Assembly: GCA_024364735.1 (NCBI GenBank)
Contig: JAGFNQ010004020.1
Coordinates: 124,001 to 188,000, forward strand
Origin: Boesenbergia rotunda
Lineage: Eukaryota > Streptophyta > Magnoliopsida > Zingiberales > Zingiberaceae
Length of the DNA stretch: 64,000 nucleotides
Direction of reading: 5' to 3'
A program made the translations under genes and the position numbers. How positions within the stretch are numbered: position 1 is the stretch's first letter; the number at the start of each line of letters is the position of its first letter. The notes beneath the pieces were generated by a model, which saw nothing but the letters and a program-made list of their open reading frames with translations, did not search any database and was not told the DNA's origin. This document shows positions 1 through 9,785 of this stretch, one piece after another.

Positions 1-1068
1 TGGTGACCGACCCACAAGCTCTGGATCGGTCCGGTGACCGATCACCGGTGACCGATCACTTTAATTCAAATTGCACTGTCAGACGCTCTGATCGCGTCTG
101 ACCGTATCCGATTCTCTGCAATTGACCTCTGATATGTGATTTCCTGCTTGATATGCTACTCTAACACTCTGATTAAGCTGTAGGTGACAGGGAAGGATTC
201 AAACACTCAAGGAGAGTAAATGGAGGCCTTTCCTTGGAGCAGGTTTGTCTGTTTTCCATCTCAGGTTGCAACGGGCACTAGCGCTGGCTGGAGCTGCTGT
301 CTGGGGCTGGTCTGAGGGAAGCTCAGGAAGTCCAGAAGAGCTCAGTGGTGGCTGGTGATTGCAGGTGAGCCGCTGCAGTGAGATGGTGTCACCTGGAGCA
401 GTGTGGAGAAGACTTATGCGCTGGTGGCGAACAAGTCTTCAACAACAACAACGCTGATCAGAATTTCTGCTGCTAAGTGCTTGCTGCGTGCGTGTGTTCT
501 TGCTGTTCCATCATTTCTTGAGCAAGCTATTGTGCTCTTTGAAGCAACCATCCCTTGCTTGAGCACTTGGAGGAAGGAACAAGAGGCTTGGTGAGTCCAT
601 CAGCGAGAAGACACGGAGAAGTGGTTTCTTGCGTGAGATCATCACTGGGTGGAGCTCGGAAGGAGCTTGCTGTGTTCTTGTCTGTGCTAAGTGCTGAGTA
701 AGGTTTTTCTCGTGTTTCATTGTGCTTAAAACTATATCTCTGATTGAAACGCTGTGGAGAGGTTACTCCACCGAGAAGGAGGTTGCATTTTATCCGGTAT
801 TCACCGGGGCTTGATCTGCCGATGATCAAGGGATCGCCCACCTTAAGGGCACGCCAAGGAGTAGGGGCAAGTTATCCCCGAACCTTGTAAACCCTCCTTG
901 TTAGAGATCTTGCTAGTTGTTTTAGTTTGTTTTTGTTTTCTGCACTTCTCTGTTTTTATTGTTTCCGCTGTTGTGCTACTAACCGTGAGGTGCAGAGAAA
1001 CCCTAAAGCTAAAGAAGTTTGTGTCTGGCTATATTCACCCCCCCCCTCTAGCCATCCGAGTTCCAACA
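1..1068 (+). mobile_element. P1: right part of a family-P copia LTR (left end outside window)
   Basis: The sequence matches the right part of the P2 LTRs: palindromic GATCGGTC/GACCGATC units, the 'gagaaggaggttgcatt' block, the 'gcaagttatccccgaacctt' block, then a poly-C tract and the LTR end TTCCAACA at 1061-1068. No primer-binding site follows, so this is a 3' LTR or a solo LTR rather than a 5' LTR. The next bases belong to another LTR, so P1 inserted into element E. The expected 5-bp target duplication is GTGCC at 1069-1073; its partner lies left of the window. Small ORFs in this stretch are not convincing genes. Confidence 0.85.
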
Positions 1069-1311
1069 GTGCCTAGCAGTCCTTCGCCAGGTCTTCGATT
1101 CCTAGCTACCCTTCGCTAGGTGTCTGGCAGTCCTTCGCCAAGACTTAGGGTTTCGTTGCCTAGCAGTCCTTCGCTAGGTGCCTAGCAGTCCTTCGCTAGG
1201 ACTTCAATCTGCACACTCAAGTAACATGTTAGATAAACATGACATCTTAACTTTTGGACCCTTTGTCATTATCAAAACACAGGTTCGACTTGGGTGTTGT
1301 CTGCACCAACA
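1069..1311 (-). mobile_element. Minus-strand copia LTR start (E-type 3' LTR fragment)
   Basis: Read on the minus strand, a purine-rich tract (AGGGGGAGTCT, about 1312-1325) is followed by TGTTGGTGCAGACAACACCC, the typical polypurine tract plus LTR start of the SIRE-like copia group. The LTR is cut at 1068 by P1. It carries the short tandem units listed separately. It may be the 3' LTR of the element whose gag and 5' LTR lie at 3070-5336. However, beyond TGTTGGTGCA the two LTR starts differ strongly, so the pairing is uncertain. Confidence 0.6.
1070..1207. repeat. Tandem 20-bp units with CCTAGC/GCTAGG arms
   Basis: About five units of the pattern CCTAGCAGTCCTTCGCTAGG, some degraded (for example 'tctggcagtccttcgccaag'). 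Each good unit has 6-bp inverted arms around an 8-bp spacer. The array lies near the start of a minus-strand LTR, in the position where family P carries its own arrays. Confidence 0.8.
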
Positions 1312-3069
1312 AGACTCCCCCTAAATTTGACACATCCTAGGAGTCCTTGTAGATCATGAAGAAAATTTCCTCTGTGTCTTTAGGGTTTATCAAAATCAAA
1401 AGATCAGTTTTGAATGACATTTTTGAAAGATAGTAATTTTTAAAGCACACACTTTGAAATGATGCTAATTTTTCAAAGAGATAACAAGGTTTGAACCAAT
1501 TTTTGAAAACCTTATTTTGAGCGTGGTAATTCTCAAGGAGACAATTTTCGAAAATATAATTTAGAATGATGATAATTTTAAAGCATAAACCTTTTTCAAA
1601 AAACATAAGTGATAATAATTTTTCAAGCTCGGTTTTCGAAAAACCAAAAAAAATCTTTTAAAAGAATAAGACACTCCCCCTGTATCCAACACTGTTTGAC
1701 TCTATCTAAGTGCCTTAAGGGACTTTAGTGTTGACCTAAGAGGCTTGTGTCTAATTGTGTAGGTCAAACAATTTTTCAAAAAGATATAATTTTGAAAATG
1801 TATAATATATAAGCACTCAGACAAGCATGAAATCCATAAAAACATTATTATGTTAAAGCACTATTTTGAAAATAGATTTTTAGAAAAATATTTTAAGAAT
1901 TTTGGAAAATAATTTCGAAAAATATTCTTCAATTTATTAGTCCTTAACATCTCACCGATTTTGGATGTCTCAATACAAGCATGCATGGTTGTCTTATGGG
2001 TGTATTGTGAGATGCTTGAATAATTTTTCTTTGAATTTAATCTAAGATTTAATTAAAACTTGTGTTAGATTCAAATTTATCAAATAGTAAATTGAATTTG
2101 ATTTTCGATAATTGGCTTCTAGGTCTTGGCGAGGCACAGAGGCCTTCTTTAGTCGTAGCCTTATTGGAGCAACAACCCTTTCCTTGACAAAGCCTTTTAC
2201 CGAAAGTTCATTTTCAAATTACTTCTTGAAAAAGTTTGGTTTAACTAGCTTAGGTTTTGGATCGGTAGCTTCGGCTAGTTCCACCAAACTAAACAGACCA
2301 AGTAGGGTACGCCTTACCTTACTTGACCTTATTAGAAGGCTTCCCTAATGTACTATTATCTCACCTCCACCTAATACTATGTTGTTCAAGTTTCAATTAG
2401 TCTTTTTCCTATAACCGTTTTAAATCATGCATAAAATTAAACATGAATGTCATGACATATATTTAACAAAATAGCAGATGCATGGCATGACAGTTATGCA
2501 TGAGTTAAACAATTCAAATCATTTTACTTATGTTTCTAATAATGTATCAAATTCCCGATTTGATACATGTCGTGTGAACCCGCGAATATGTCAACTCACT
2601 TTGACATATTTAATTTGACATATTTAATTTGACATATTTAATTTTATTAAATTGATTGTTGCAGTTTGGGTAAGCTTTTATTTAATTCAAGTTTAAGTTA
2701 TTAACATTTAAAGTTTATTTAGGAATTAATTGGAATTAAATTGATTAAGAATTAAATTAAGGTAAAAATAATTATGATTAAATTAACTAAGAATTAATTA
2801 AGGATTAATTAATGAAATTAATTAAGAATTAATTAATTAATTAAGAATTAAATTAAAATTAAATTAATTAAGGATTAAGAATTAAATTAATTAAGAATTC
2901 ATTAAGAATAAATTAAGGATTAGGTTAAGGTTAAAATTTTAATTAAAGTTTTTTAAGATTTAACTTGATTTAAGTTTCAAAATTTCTGGGTTAATTAAAA
3001 GTTGTGGGTTTAATTTCATCATTTTCATGATTTCAAAAATTTTTGACTTATCTACTATTTCTTTTTTAT
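1312..3069 (-). other. Non-coding 3' internal region of element E (AT-rich)
   Basis: No convincing protein is seen on either strand. The stretch lies between the E-type polypurine tract and the gag remnant, in minus orientation. It contains a second purine-tract-like block near 1672-1682, a 15-bp triplet repeat at about 2587-2633, and a long AATTAATTAAG-type low-complexity tract at about 2690-2900. The plus ORF at 2112-2348 has no recognisable domain. No pol is present, so most of element E is missing. Confidence 0.5.
2587..2900. repeat. AT-rich low complexity, including a 15-bp repeat in three copies
   Basis: The unit 'gacatatttaattt' occurs three times in a row from about 2601 to 2643. From about 2690 the sequence becomes a degenerate run of 'attaattaagaattaa' units. 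Confidence 0.8.
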
Positions 3070-3972
3070 TTAATTTTTCAAGTTTTCTAACAATTCTGAT
3101 TTGTTTGAATTTTTGTAAATTTTATTCACTGTAGTCTTGATTCTAGAAAATTTAATTTCCTCCACATCCTCAAAATCATATCCTTCTACATCTTCATAGT
3201 AGGTGGAGTAGTTTTTAGGGCTACTAGTTAATGTTTCATAATTATTTTTAGGATTTTCCAAGAAATTAATAATTAAACTATTGTCTAAAAAGATTTTATC
3301 TCTATTAGCCTCAGAAATATCTTCAAAAAAATTATCCTTATCCTCATAAATAAGTTCAATAAAATTATCCTTATCCTCAGAAATATCTTCAATATTTTCA
3401 GACCTATTTTCAATATTTTCAGAATTAATATCTAAATTTTCAAGGTTAATTTCTTAATTTTCAGATCTAATTTCATAATTATCATTAAAATTTTCAAATC
3501 TAATTTTAACAGAATTTAATTTAGAAATTATTGAATTGACATTGAGGATTAAACAGTTAATTTCTGATATTTTAACATTATCTACATTTTGTAATTGGTC
3601 ATGCAAAATATTGATTTGACTATTCACAAAGTTTAATTTTTCAGAAAAATTATCTAAATTATCTACATAAGATAGTGCAGGAATTTGAAAATCTTTTCGA
3701 ACGTAAATCTTTTGTACCTTTGTCGGACACTTATTCTTGTAGTATCCGTACTTTTCGCATTTGAAGCATTTGATGTAACTTTTGTCCCGCCAGACTCCAG
3801 GTGCTGGTACTTCCTTTGTCGCCGGTGGTGTAGATCCAGTCTTACGAGTAGGACACTGATTTTTATAGTGTCCTCTCTCCCTGCACTTGAAACACGTAAT
3901 ATGAAATTTAAAAATTGACATACTTAAAAATATACCTGATTCACCCCTGGGCTCCCCCTCAATTCCTGGCAT
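3070..3972 (-). pseudogene. Element E gag remnant with two zinc knuckles and an acidic C-terminus
   Basis: The probable start is the ATG at 3972, about 40 bases inside the primer-binding site. The reading frame has two CX2CX4HX4C-type knuckles. The first is complete (CFKCRERGHYKNQC). The second has the histidine replaced by tyrosine (CFKCEKYGYYKNKC). After them come a coiled-coil-like stretch and a repetitive D/E/N/I-rich tail. A TAA at 3454-3456 interrupts the frame; the same frame then stays open from 3453 to 3070. Copia gag proteins normally have a domain of about 200 residues before the knuckle. Here the first knuckle comes about 26 residues after the start, so that domain has been deleted. 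In life it would package the element's RNA into virus-like particles; this copy is dead. Confidence 0.75.
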
Positions 3973-4012
3973 CTTTGCTCCGTCGGCTGTTAATCCGGTA
4001 AAGAGCAACCAG

Positions 4013-4024
4013 GCTTTGATACCA
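4013..4024 (-). other. Primer-binding site of element E (initiator tRNA-Met type)
   Basis: Read on the minus strand, TGGTATCAAAGC lies two bases inside the LTR end. It is a near match to the TGGTATCAGAGC site used by most plant copia elements, and it fixes the orientation of E as minus. Confidence 0.85.
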
Positions 4025-4524
4025 CTTGTGGGGACCGGTGCCGTCGATAAAGGGAGGGTGAATATCGACCGTAAAAAATTTTCAAAAACTTGCATAAACA
4101 TTCGTTCGTTCGTTCTGGACACAGAGTTAGTAGCACAGCGGAAAACAAAAAGGAATGAAAAATAGATCAACAAATTGCACACGGGATTTTTTTACTTGGT
4201 TCCCAACCCCCCACCAGTACATCCAAGCCCTGAGCACGAGAAACGCCTGTCTACTAATGGTCTCCTTTCCGGACATTCCGAAGGCGGTGAAACCCGTCTT
4301 ACAGTGCCAGATTTACAATCAGAAATATTAAAGAAATTAAGTACGGAAAGTAAATCAAACCAAACAGAAAGAGTTGAAGACTCGACCGATCTGGAACTCC
4401 GAAGTGCCACACACTTCCTCCCTGAGCTTCCTTGGTCACAAAGCCTCATTGTTAGCGCTTTATTGTCACTTGGAATGCTTAGAATGATCTTCGAATTGCT
4501 TACTGAGTTGAGGGGTCGAAACCC

Positions 4525-4532
4525 CTTTTATA
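4525..4532 (-). promoter_or_regulatory. TATA box of the element E LTR
   Basis: TATAAAAG on the minus strand, followed by GGGG, inside the 5' LTR and at a plausible place for the U3/R boundary. Confidence 0.6.
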
Positions 4533-4964
4533 GGCTTGTTACTGGGCGCCTGTGTTCAATGAGGCACCTCATAGAGTCTGGTCAAACCTCATCTTCGCGC
4601 TGAACTCGCAGCAGTCGATAAGGTTATCAACCAGGGCGCCCTAGACATACAGGGCGCTTGAATGATTGAGGCGTCCTATATCATTAAGGCACCCTGGTTA
4701 ATGGGGGCGCCTAGCAACCAGGTTTCCAGCCCTGTTGTGTGTTTGTTTGCCTGCTTTGTCTTCAATTTTAGGTACCTGCAAGATACATAAATACAAGATA
4801 AACACATATACAATCTTAGCCTTAGCGAATTGGTTCTGACTTCGGATTTTCGTGAAACCCTAGGTCGAACCGATGCCTAAGTTCCCATTCCCGGGAACGT
4901 GCCTTTCACCTACTCCTCTCAGGAGACGGTTGCCACCCGGCCCATCCGGTTGGACTTTTGCCTA

Positions 4965-5215
4965 GCTTTACTCACCAGGACTTTTGCCCAATCTCACGAC
5001 CAGGTCTTAGTGCCCAGCTTCACTCACCAAGTCTTAGTGCCCAGCTTCACTCACCAGGTCTTAGTGCCCAGCTTCACGAACCAGGACTTATTGCCCAACC
5101 CTCGGTCAGGTCTTAGTGCCCAACCCTCAATTAGATCTTAGGTGTCCAGCCCTCGGCCAGGACTTAGTGCCCAATTCATGATCAGGACTTAGTGCCTAGG
5201 ATAACTAGGACTTTG
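4965..5215. repeat. LTR minisatellite, unit about 24-27 bp
   Basis: About nine imperfect units of the form 'caggtcttagtgcccagc' plus 'ttcactcac' or 'cctcggt'. Three consecutive units at 5005-5085 are nearly identical. It explains the repeated peptide pattern in the small plus-strand ORF here, which is not a gene. Confidence 0.85.
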
Positions 5216-5336
5216 GTTCACTTTGGTCCCGTTTTCTTAACTACCCTTCCCTTGTTCAATATATCACTAACTTAAGCATATTGTCAAACATTGAAACACT
5301 TTGAGGAGGGCATCACTGATGCATCTTGCACCAACA

Positions 5337-5600
5337 CATTTGACTAAGGATGCCATGGAAGTAGTCCACAAACTCCTCCGCAACTTTGCCTAAGCTTGTA
5401 GTTCTTTCCCCATTCCTTTTAGCGAGCATAATGACTTTTCCACCTCCGATAATAGAATAGCACTCTTTCGGATCATACTATAATCATTGGGCATGGGCCC
5501 TCCCGCTAGAATACCCCTTTGTGCATCCTCTAAAGCCTTATTTGCTCTCTTTGCCTTCTCCGAAATGTGCCCAAATTGTTTCTTATTTATATTCACCTCC
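5337..5600 (-). pseudogene. LINE (non-LTR retrotransposon) ORF2 fragment
   Basis: The minus strand encodes a stretch beginning FGHISEKAKRANKALEDAQR. It resembles the linker between the endonuclease and reverse transcriptase domains of plant L1-type ORF2 proteins. Near its end a frameshift moves the similarity into the next frame, which reads NGERTTSLGKVAEEFVDYF, again typical of plant LINEs. The fragment stops at the element E LTR, so E inserted into it. No reverse transcriptase core is visible upstream or downstream. Confidence 0.65.
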
Positions 5601-6084
5601 TTTCTCTAGCGTATAGTGGAGCTTCTCCTCCATCTCACGGGTGGTTTGAAGCTTTGGGGGGCAGTGGGTGGCCTCCAACGGGAGTCAAGGTTGTCGATCG
5701 AAGGGTTGAAGGTAGGGAGGAGGTTTCAAATGAAGTGTGCTTGGTGCTAAAACAAGGTTGGGTGTGGTTTGGAGGTTTCCGGCAACTTTTGAAGGTTTCC
5801 GATGGGTTTCAGGCTGTTCCGTCCATCTTCTCCGGCCAGGGGAAGCTGGAGACCCCTAACACTCAGTGGACACGTGGTTGGCTGAGTTTGGGCGGCAATC
5901 CACTAAGGGGATGAGAGTTGCATGCCAATTAGGAGGGTCCAATGCTAGTTGTATTGTGCATGCCAACCGGGTGAACAACGCGCTCTTTCTTCATTCTATT
6001 AAAGTTGTCGGTATTCTTGTTATTCTTGTACTTAACTTTGCATTCTTGTATCATCATTTTGGATTAATAGTGATTACCCAAAGT
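5601..6084. other. Unassigned sequence beside the LINE fragment
   Basis: Moderately GC-rich sequence with short overlapping plus-strand ORFs and no recognisable domain. It could be more LINE sequence, but I cannot support that from the translation. Confidence 0.3.
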
Positions 6085-6275
6085 TAACGGTCAAGGACCG
6101 TGGACCTTGGAGTAGAAGCTGTCACAGACTCCGAACCATGTAAAAATAAATCTGTGTTAGCCGTGTTTCTTTTACTTGTTTTTATTTTTGCTATGTACTC
6201 ATAATTATTCTAAATCCGAATCGAGATTTTTTGAATGCAATATCCCCCCCTCTATCGCTCTCTACAATCCTCAGC
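6085..6275 (+). mobile_element. Probable LTR 3'-end remnant
   Basis: The stretch carries 'ggaccttggagtagaagctg', 'ccgaaccatgtaaaaataaa' and then 'atatccccccctctatcg'. The same order (a block ending in 'ccgaacc..gtaaa', then a C-tract with CTCT) is seen at the right end of the P LTRs. No partner LTR was found, so this is an old fragment. Confidence 0.45.
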
Positions 6276-7529
6276 TACATGGATAAGGTTTCTCTTCTCT
6301 TCTCTTCACGTTTTGAGTTGTAGATTGTTTGACTTCTTGTCTCTTAGTTGTATCTTTTTTGCATTAGAGTAGTTCTCTAGATATAGGAAATAGGAAGTAA
6401 CTATGATGTGATATGGATGTTTAAACTATAGATTTGCTTATTTTCTTGTCAATGATATGTTTAAGCCTTATTTTATATGTGTTGTGACTTGTATGTGTTT
6501 GATGAAATGTGTGTGGTGAATATATATGAATGTGATAGAGGTCACTACTTAGTGGATATGCTCAAGATCGTATGACTAAGAAGCCCTAAGTGATAAGTGT
6601 ATCATTTAATCGAATATCTTGAGCATTGCCTTGAAATGGAGGCTAATTCTCCACAAAGAATTGTCTAATAGTTCTTAATGGGTTCCTTTCAATCCCATGT
6701 TAGGAAGTGACCTATGTAATGTAGAGGCATATGATCGAGGGCTCTCATGCGACAAGGGTGACCCTTTACCGGACTATCTATGTTATTTCTTCCATTTAGT
6801 GACACTGGATGTCAATGGGAGGAATACTCTGGTGCACCATTGTTGGGTCGTATCAGTATTTAGTTAAAGTCCCTATAAGAACATAAATATTGAGATTAGG
6901 AGGTGAATAATTCATTGAACATCAACTAGCATTGTAGTGAAATCAAAATCCTAGACTCTCTCCATTCCAACCTTCTCCCATGATCAATTCTTCTCTCTCA
7001 CACCCTCTTTCTCCCTCTTGTCGTAAGCTCTCACAAACCAACTTTGATCGTCTAGATAGAATGCTTTGTGAACTTGACTATTGCTTATTCAATAGTCCTT
7101 GTGGATACGATAATCTTTTATATTACTTGAGGGTGTTTCAATGCACTTACAGATATCACATCACTTAATGCTATTATAATTATAAGAAAAAATAATCTCG
7201 TAGTATTATAGTTCAACTCTAGTACAAGATTACAATATTTCATAACATAGTTTATTCTATGATCATGTGATTCTCCACATTATTTTCAAAAGGTAGAACA
7301 TTTAAATAGTAGCAATAAATATAAGGATAAAAAAATTAGTGTTGAACAATCCACATATTGTTAATGAGACTTTTGCATATGTTAAGAAAACAGTCCAATC
7401 TAAGTAATTAGTTAGAAAGTTGAAGTTCTTGCAACAAAATATTTGATATAAGTGACAACAAAAAGTCTAGCAAACCAATCATTTTATGAAAAAAGTTAGG
7501 CCAGCTTAAAATTTTACTCTTTGAACAAA
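6276..7529. other. Unassigned AT-rich sequence
   Basis: No gene, RNA or clear repeat is visible. The short plus ORF at 6980-7168 has no known domain and no coding-like composition. There are no terminal repeats or target duplications that I could match. Confidence 0.3.
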
Positions 7530-8290
7530 TTAGTTAGGATGTTGGCGGAGTAGTTTGGACATCGTAGCTAAACTTGATCCGCCAACATTTATCTTGTTCC
7601 AAGTGCTTGGACCACCTCTGGGTACCTGGAACGTGACGTCCCCCAACCAATCAGAATGTGTCCACTCAGCTACTTGTGCTCCAGGTGTGGACCTTTCGGG
7701 CGCTTGAAACCCTTTTTTCAGGCCAAAGTCCAGCTTTGATATTCTGCATCACAGTTAGAAATACAGGCATATATATAATTGATGCTTTGACAATCTGGAA
7801 TCCCAGATCGAGCTGACGCCTATTGTTCCTTCAACGATGAATGCATCCTCACCTACTCCTCTTAAGAGAATTTACCTTTTGCTAAACATCCAATCCTCTA
7901 GATTTGTTTGGACCTTTGCTCAGCCTCCGATCTTTACTTCTCGGGACTTTTCGCTAGACGTCTGAATCCTCGACCTGCCTAGACTTCCGCCTGGTATCCA
8001 CGACGCCCAAGACTTCCACTCGTCGTCCTCGATCTGCCAAGACTTCTGCCCAGCCCCCTTGACCAGGATTTTATTGCCCAATCATCCGACCAGGACTTCG
8101 TTGCCCAATCATCCAACCAGGACTTCGTTGCCCAATCTACACAACCAAGACTGCTTGCTCAATCACCTGACCAGACTTCTTGCCTAGCATTAACCGGACT
8201 TTTCTGCACACTTAGTTAACCTTGTTGATCACACTTAATTTTAAACATTTACCAATATCAAAATCAAATTCGCTTATCTAGTGCTCCCAG
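7530..8290 (-). mobile_element. E-type LTR remnant with minisatellite, probable minus orientation
   Basis: The block 'cacctactcctcttaagaga' is followed by repeated 'accaggacttcgttgcccaa' units (about 8070-8160) and related degraded units. This matches the layout of the E LTR ('cacctactcctctcaggaga' followed by 'caggtcttagtgcccagc' units). It is therefore a diverged LTR of the same broad group. Ends and target duplication are not recognisable. Confidence 0.5.
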
Positions 8291-8345
8291 CTTCAATACC
8301 CTCTAAGCATGGGATTAGACCAAATCATCTCATTTCTTTTCTCAC

Positions 8346-8655
8346 TTGGATGTCGTAGTGGTGGTGTAGAGGGGTGTCAAGGTGGTGGGGGCATCGAGAA
8401 GGGTCGACTGCTACATTTCCAACTCATTCAACTGCTGCTCACAGTCAATCTCGATGATAAGGGAAAATACTAAGATGAGAAAGAAGGTGCTATCAATCCA
8501 CATAGCCTTTCCAATGCTACGAAGGAGCTTCTTGGTCACAGTAGCAACCTCGACGACGGTGACCCTACCTTGTGCAACGATCGCAGACTTCGAGATGGAG
8601 CTCGACATGTAGGAGAGCAAGCCATCAGCCCGCCCGAAAGTGAACTATTCGATGG
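8346..8655 (-). pseudogene. TOM9/TOM22-like mitochondrial import receptor subunit pseudogene
   Basis: The minus-strand frame contains SKSAIVAQG, KKLLRSIGKAMWI, a hydrophobic membrane segment (FFLILVFSLIIEID) and EQQLNELEM, then TAG followed by QSTLLDAP. This order and spacing match plant TOM9 (plant TOM22), a roughly 95-residue tail-region protein of the outer-membrane TOM complex that binds presequences and stabilises the translocase. The family normally continues through the position of this TAG into a short proline-rich tail, so a Gln codon (CAG) probably became TAG. No clean start methionine was found; the frame is open through FGRADGLLSYM upstream. It has no introns, so it may be a retrocopy, but I see no poly-A tail or flanking repeats. 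It lies among dead LTR pieces. Confidence 0.75.
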
Positions 8656-9104
8656 AGATGAAGGAGGAGATTAGGCTTTTTTTAAATAAAGTGCTTTGGA
8701 GGTTTTTTCTAGATGAACGGTTAAAAAAAGGGAAGGGGGGAGGGGTATTATAGGAAACATAATGAGAAGGAATACATGAAGGATCAATTCAAAAATGACT
8801 ACGTGATTTGAGTAATATGCAAAAGTAAATACATAGTTTTGGAAAACGCTGATTTTTTAAAGTGATTTAAAAAATCATTTAGCTAAAAAAATGAATCAAC
8901 GGAGTCCATTCTTGCAATTCTAATTCAATAAATATCTCATATACATTTATATAGGAGAAAATAACAAAAAATAAAATAAAATAAAAGGTATGTTGCTTAC
9001 TCTTTTGAAAAGGAGTAAAAAAACAACTTACTTTAGAATAATTATTCAAATATTTTTTATTTTATTATATGTATGTTTTTTTATTTTATTATTGATATAT
9101 GAAT
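8656..9104. other. AT-rich spacer left of element T
   Basis: No gene. Contains a partial palindrome near 8850-8885 (TTTTTTAAAGTGATTTAAAAAA) and low-complexity TTTTATTTTATTA runs near 9050-9090. It ends at the AATAG target duplication (9105-9109) of element T. Confidence 0.4.
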
Positions 9105-9109
9105 AATAG

Positions 9110-9331
9110 TATTGACGGGTGCTCATATCTGAATAATAGATGTCATGGAAGAAAAATCTATTAAGATTTTTTTCTAATAGAATTTTATTAAAGTATTTCT
9201 AATAAAATTCTGTTAAGGTTTTTTCTAATAAAATTTTGTTAAGATTTTTCCTAACAAAATTCTGTTATAATTTTAATGGGTTTGGGTTTAGGCATTATTT
9301 ATAGGGATCATTGTAAGTCTATTGTATCATC
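9110..9331 (+). repeat. Element T 5' LTR, left part
   Basis: Matches the start of the LTR at 43316, including 'gctcatatctgaataataga' and repeated 'tttctaatagaattttatta'-type units. It is cut after TCATC (9327-9331) by P2 and resumes at 23985. Confidence 0.92.
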
Positions 9332-9454
9332 TGTTGATGCAGTCTAACCCTGATTGTTGTTTTGGTATTGACACCGATTTTAGTTTAGGCTGATGAGATG
9401 ATTATGATTGGGATTAAGTTCTGGTCGTGGACTAGACATACCTAGTAGGACTAG

Positions 9455-9785
9455 GTTTGATGAAATCCTAACTTGGAGAGTTAGGTGTGGAAAAATCCTA
9501 GCTTGGAGGGCTAGGTGTGGAAAAGTCCTAACCTGGAGGATTAGGTGTGAAAAGTCCTAACCTGGAGGGTTAGGTGTGAAAAGTCCTAGCTTGGAGGGCT
9601 ACGTGGATGAAATCCTGGCTTGAAGGGTCAGGTCCTAGCCTGGAGGGCTAAGTGGATGAAATCCTAGCTTGGAGGGTCAGGTCCTAGCCTGGAGGGCTAG
9701 TTGGATGAAATCCTGGCTTGGAGGGTCAGGTCCTAGCTTGGAGGGCTAGGTTGGATGAAATCCTAGCTTGGAGGGCTAGGTTGGT
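9455..9785. repeat. Family-P LTR array 1: self-complementary CCTAAC/GTTAGG units
   Basis: About thirteen units of roughly 25-30 bp, built on 'cctaacctggagggttagg' or 'cctagcttggagggctagg' plus a 'tgtggaaaagt' or 'tggatgaaat' spacer. Each core is an inverted repeat (6-7 bp arms around a GGAG-containing loop). Changes are often matched on both arms (CCTAAC with GTTAGG, CCTAGC with GCTAGG), so self-complementarity is retained while the sequence drifts. The array is repeated at about 22060-22380 and, reversed, at 28390-28870 and 39300-39790. Confidence 0.88.

Larger units (their letters stand above)
4027..5336 (-). mobile_element. Element E 5' LTR, minus strand, 1,310 bp
   Basis: On the minus strand the LTR runs from TGTTGGTGCA at 5336 to CCGGTCCCCACA at 4027, directly before the primer-binding site. 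It contains a TATA-like box (4525-4532), a tandem array of about 27 bp units (4965-5215), and the motif 'attcaccctccc' near its end, a feature shared with other LTRs here. Several inverted GGGCGCC/GGCGCC blocks lie at about 4540-4720. The LTR interrupts a LINE fragment that resumes at 5337; the candidate target duplication on that side is CATTT (5337-5341). Confidence 0.8.

Noticed and set aside
2112..2348. 78-residue plus-strand ORF
   Set aside because: Lies antisense in the internal part of element E, has no domain, and its reverse strand is not a known protein either.
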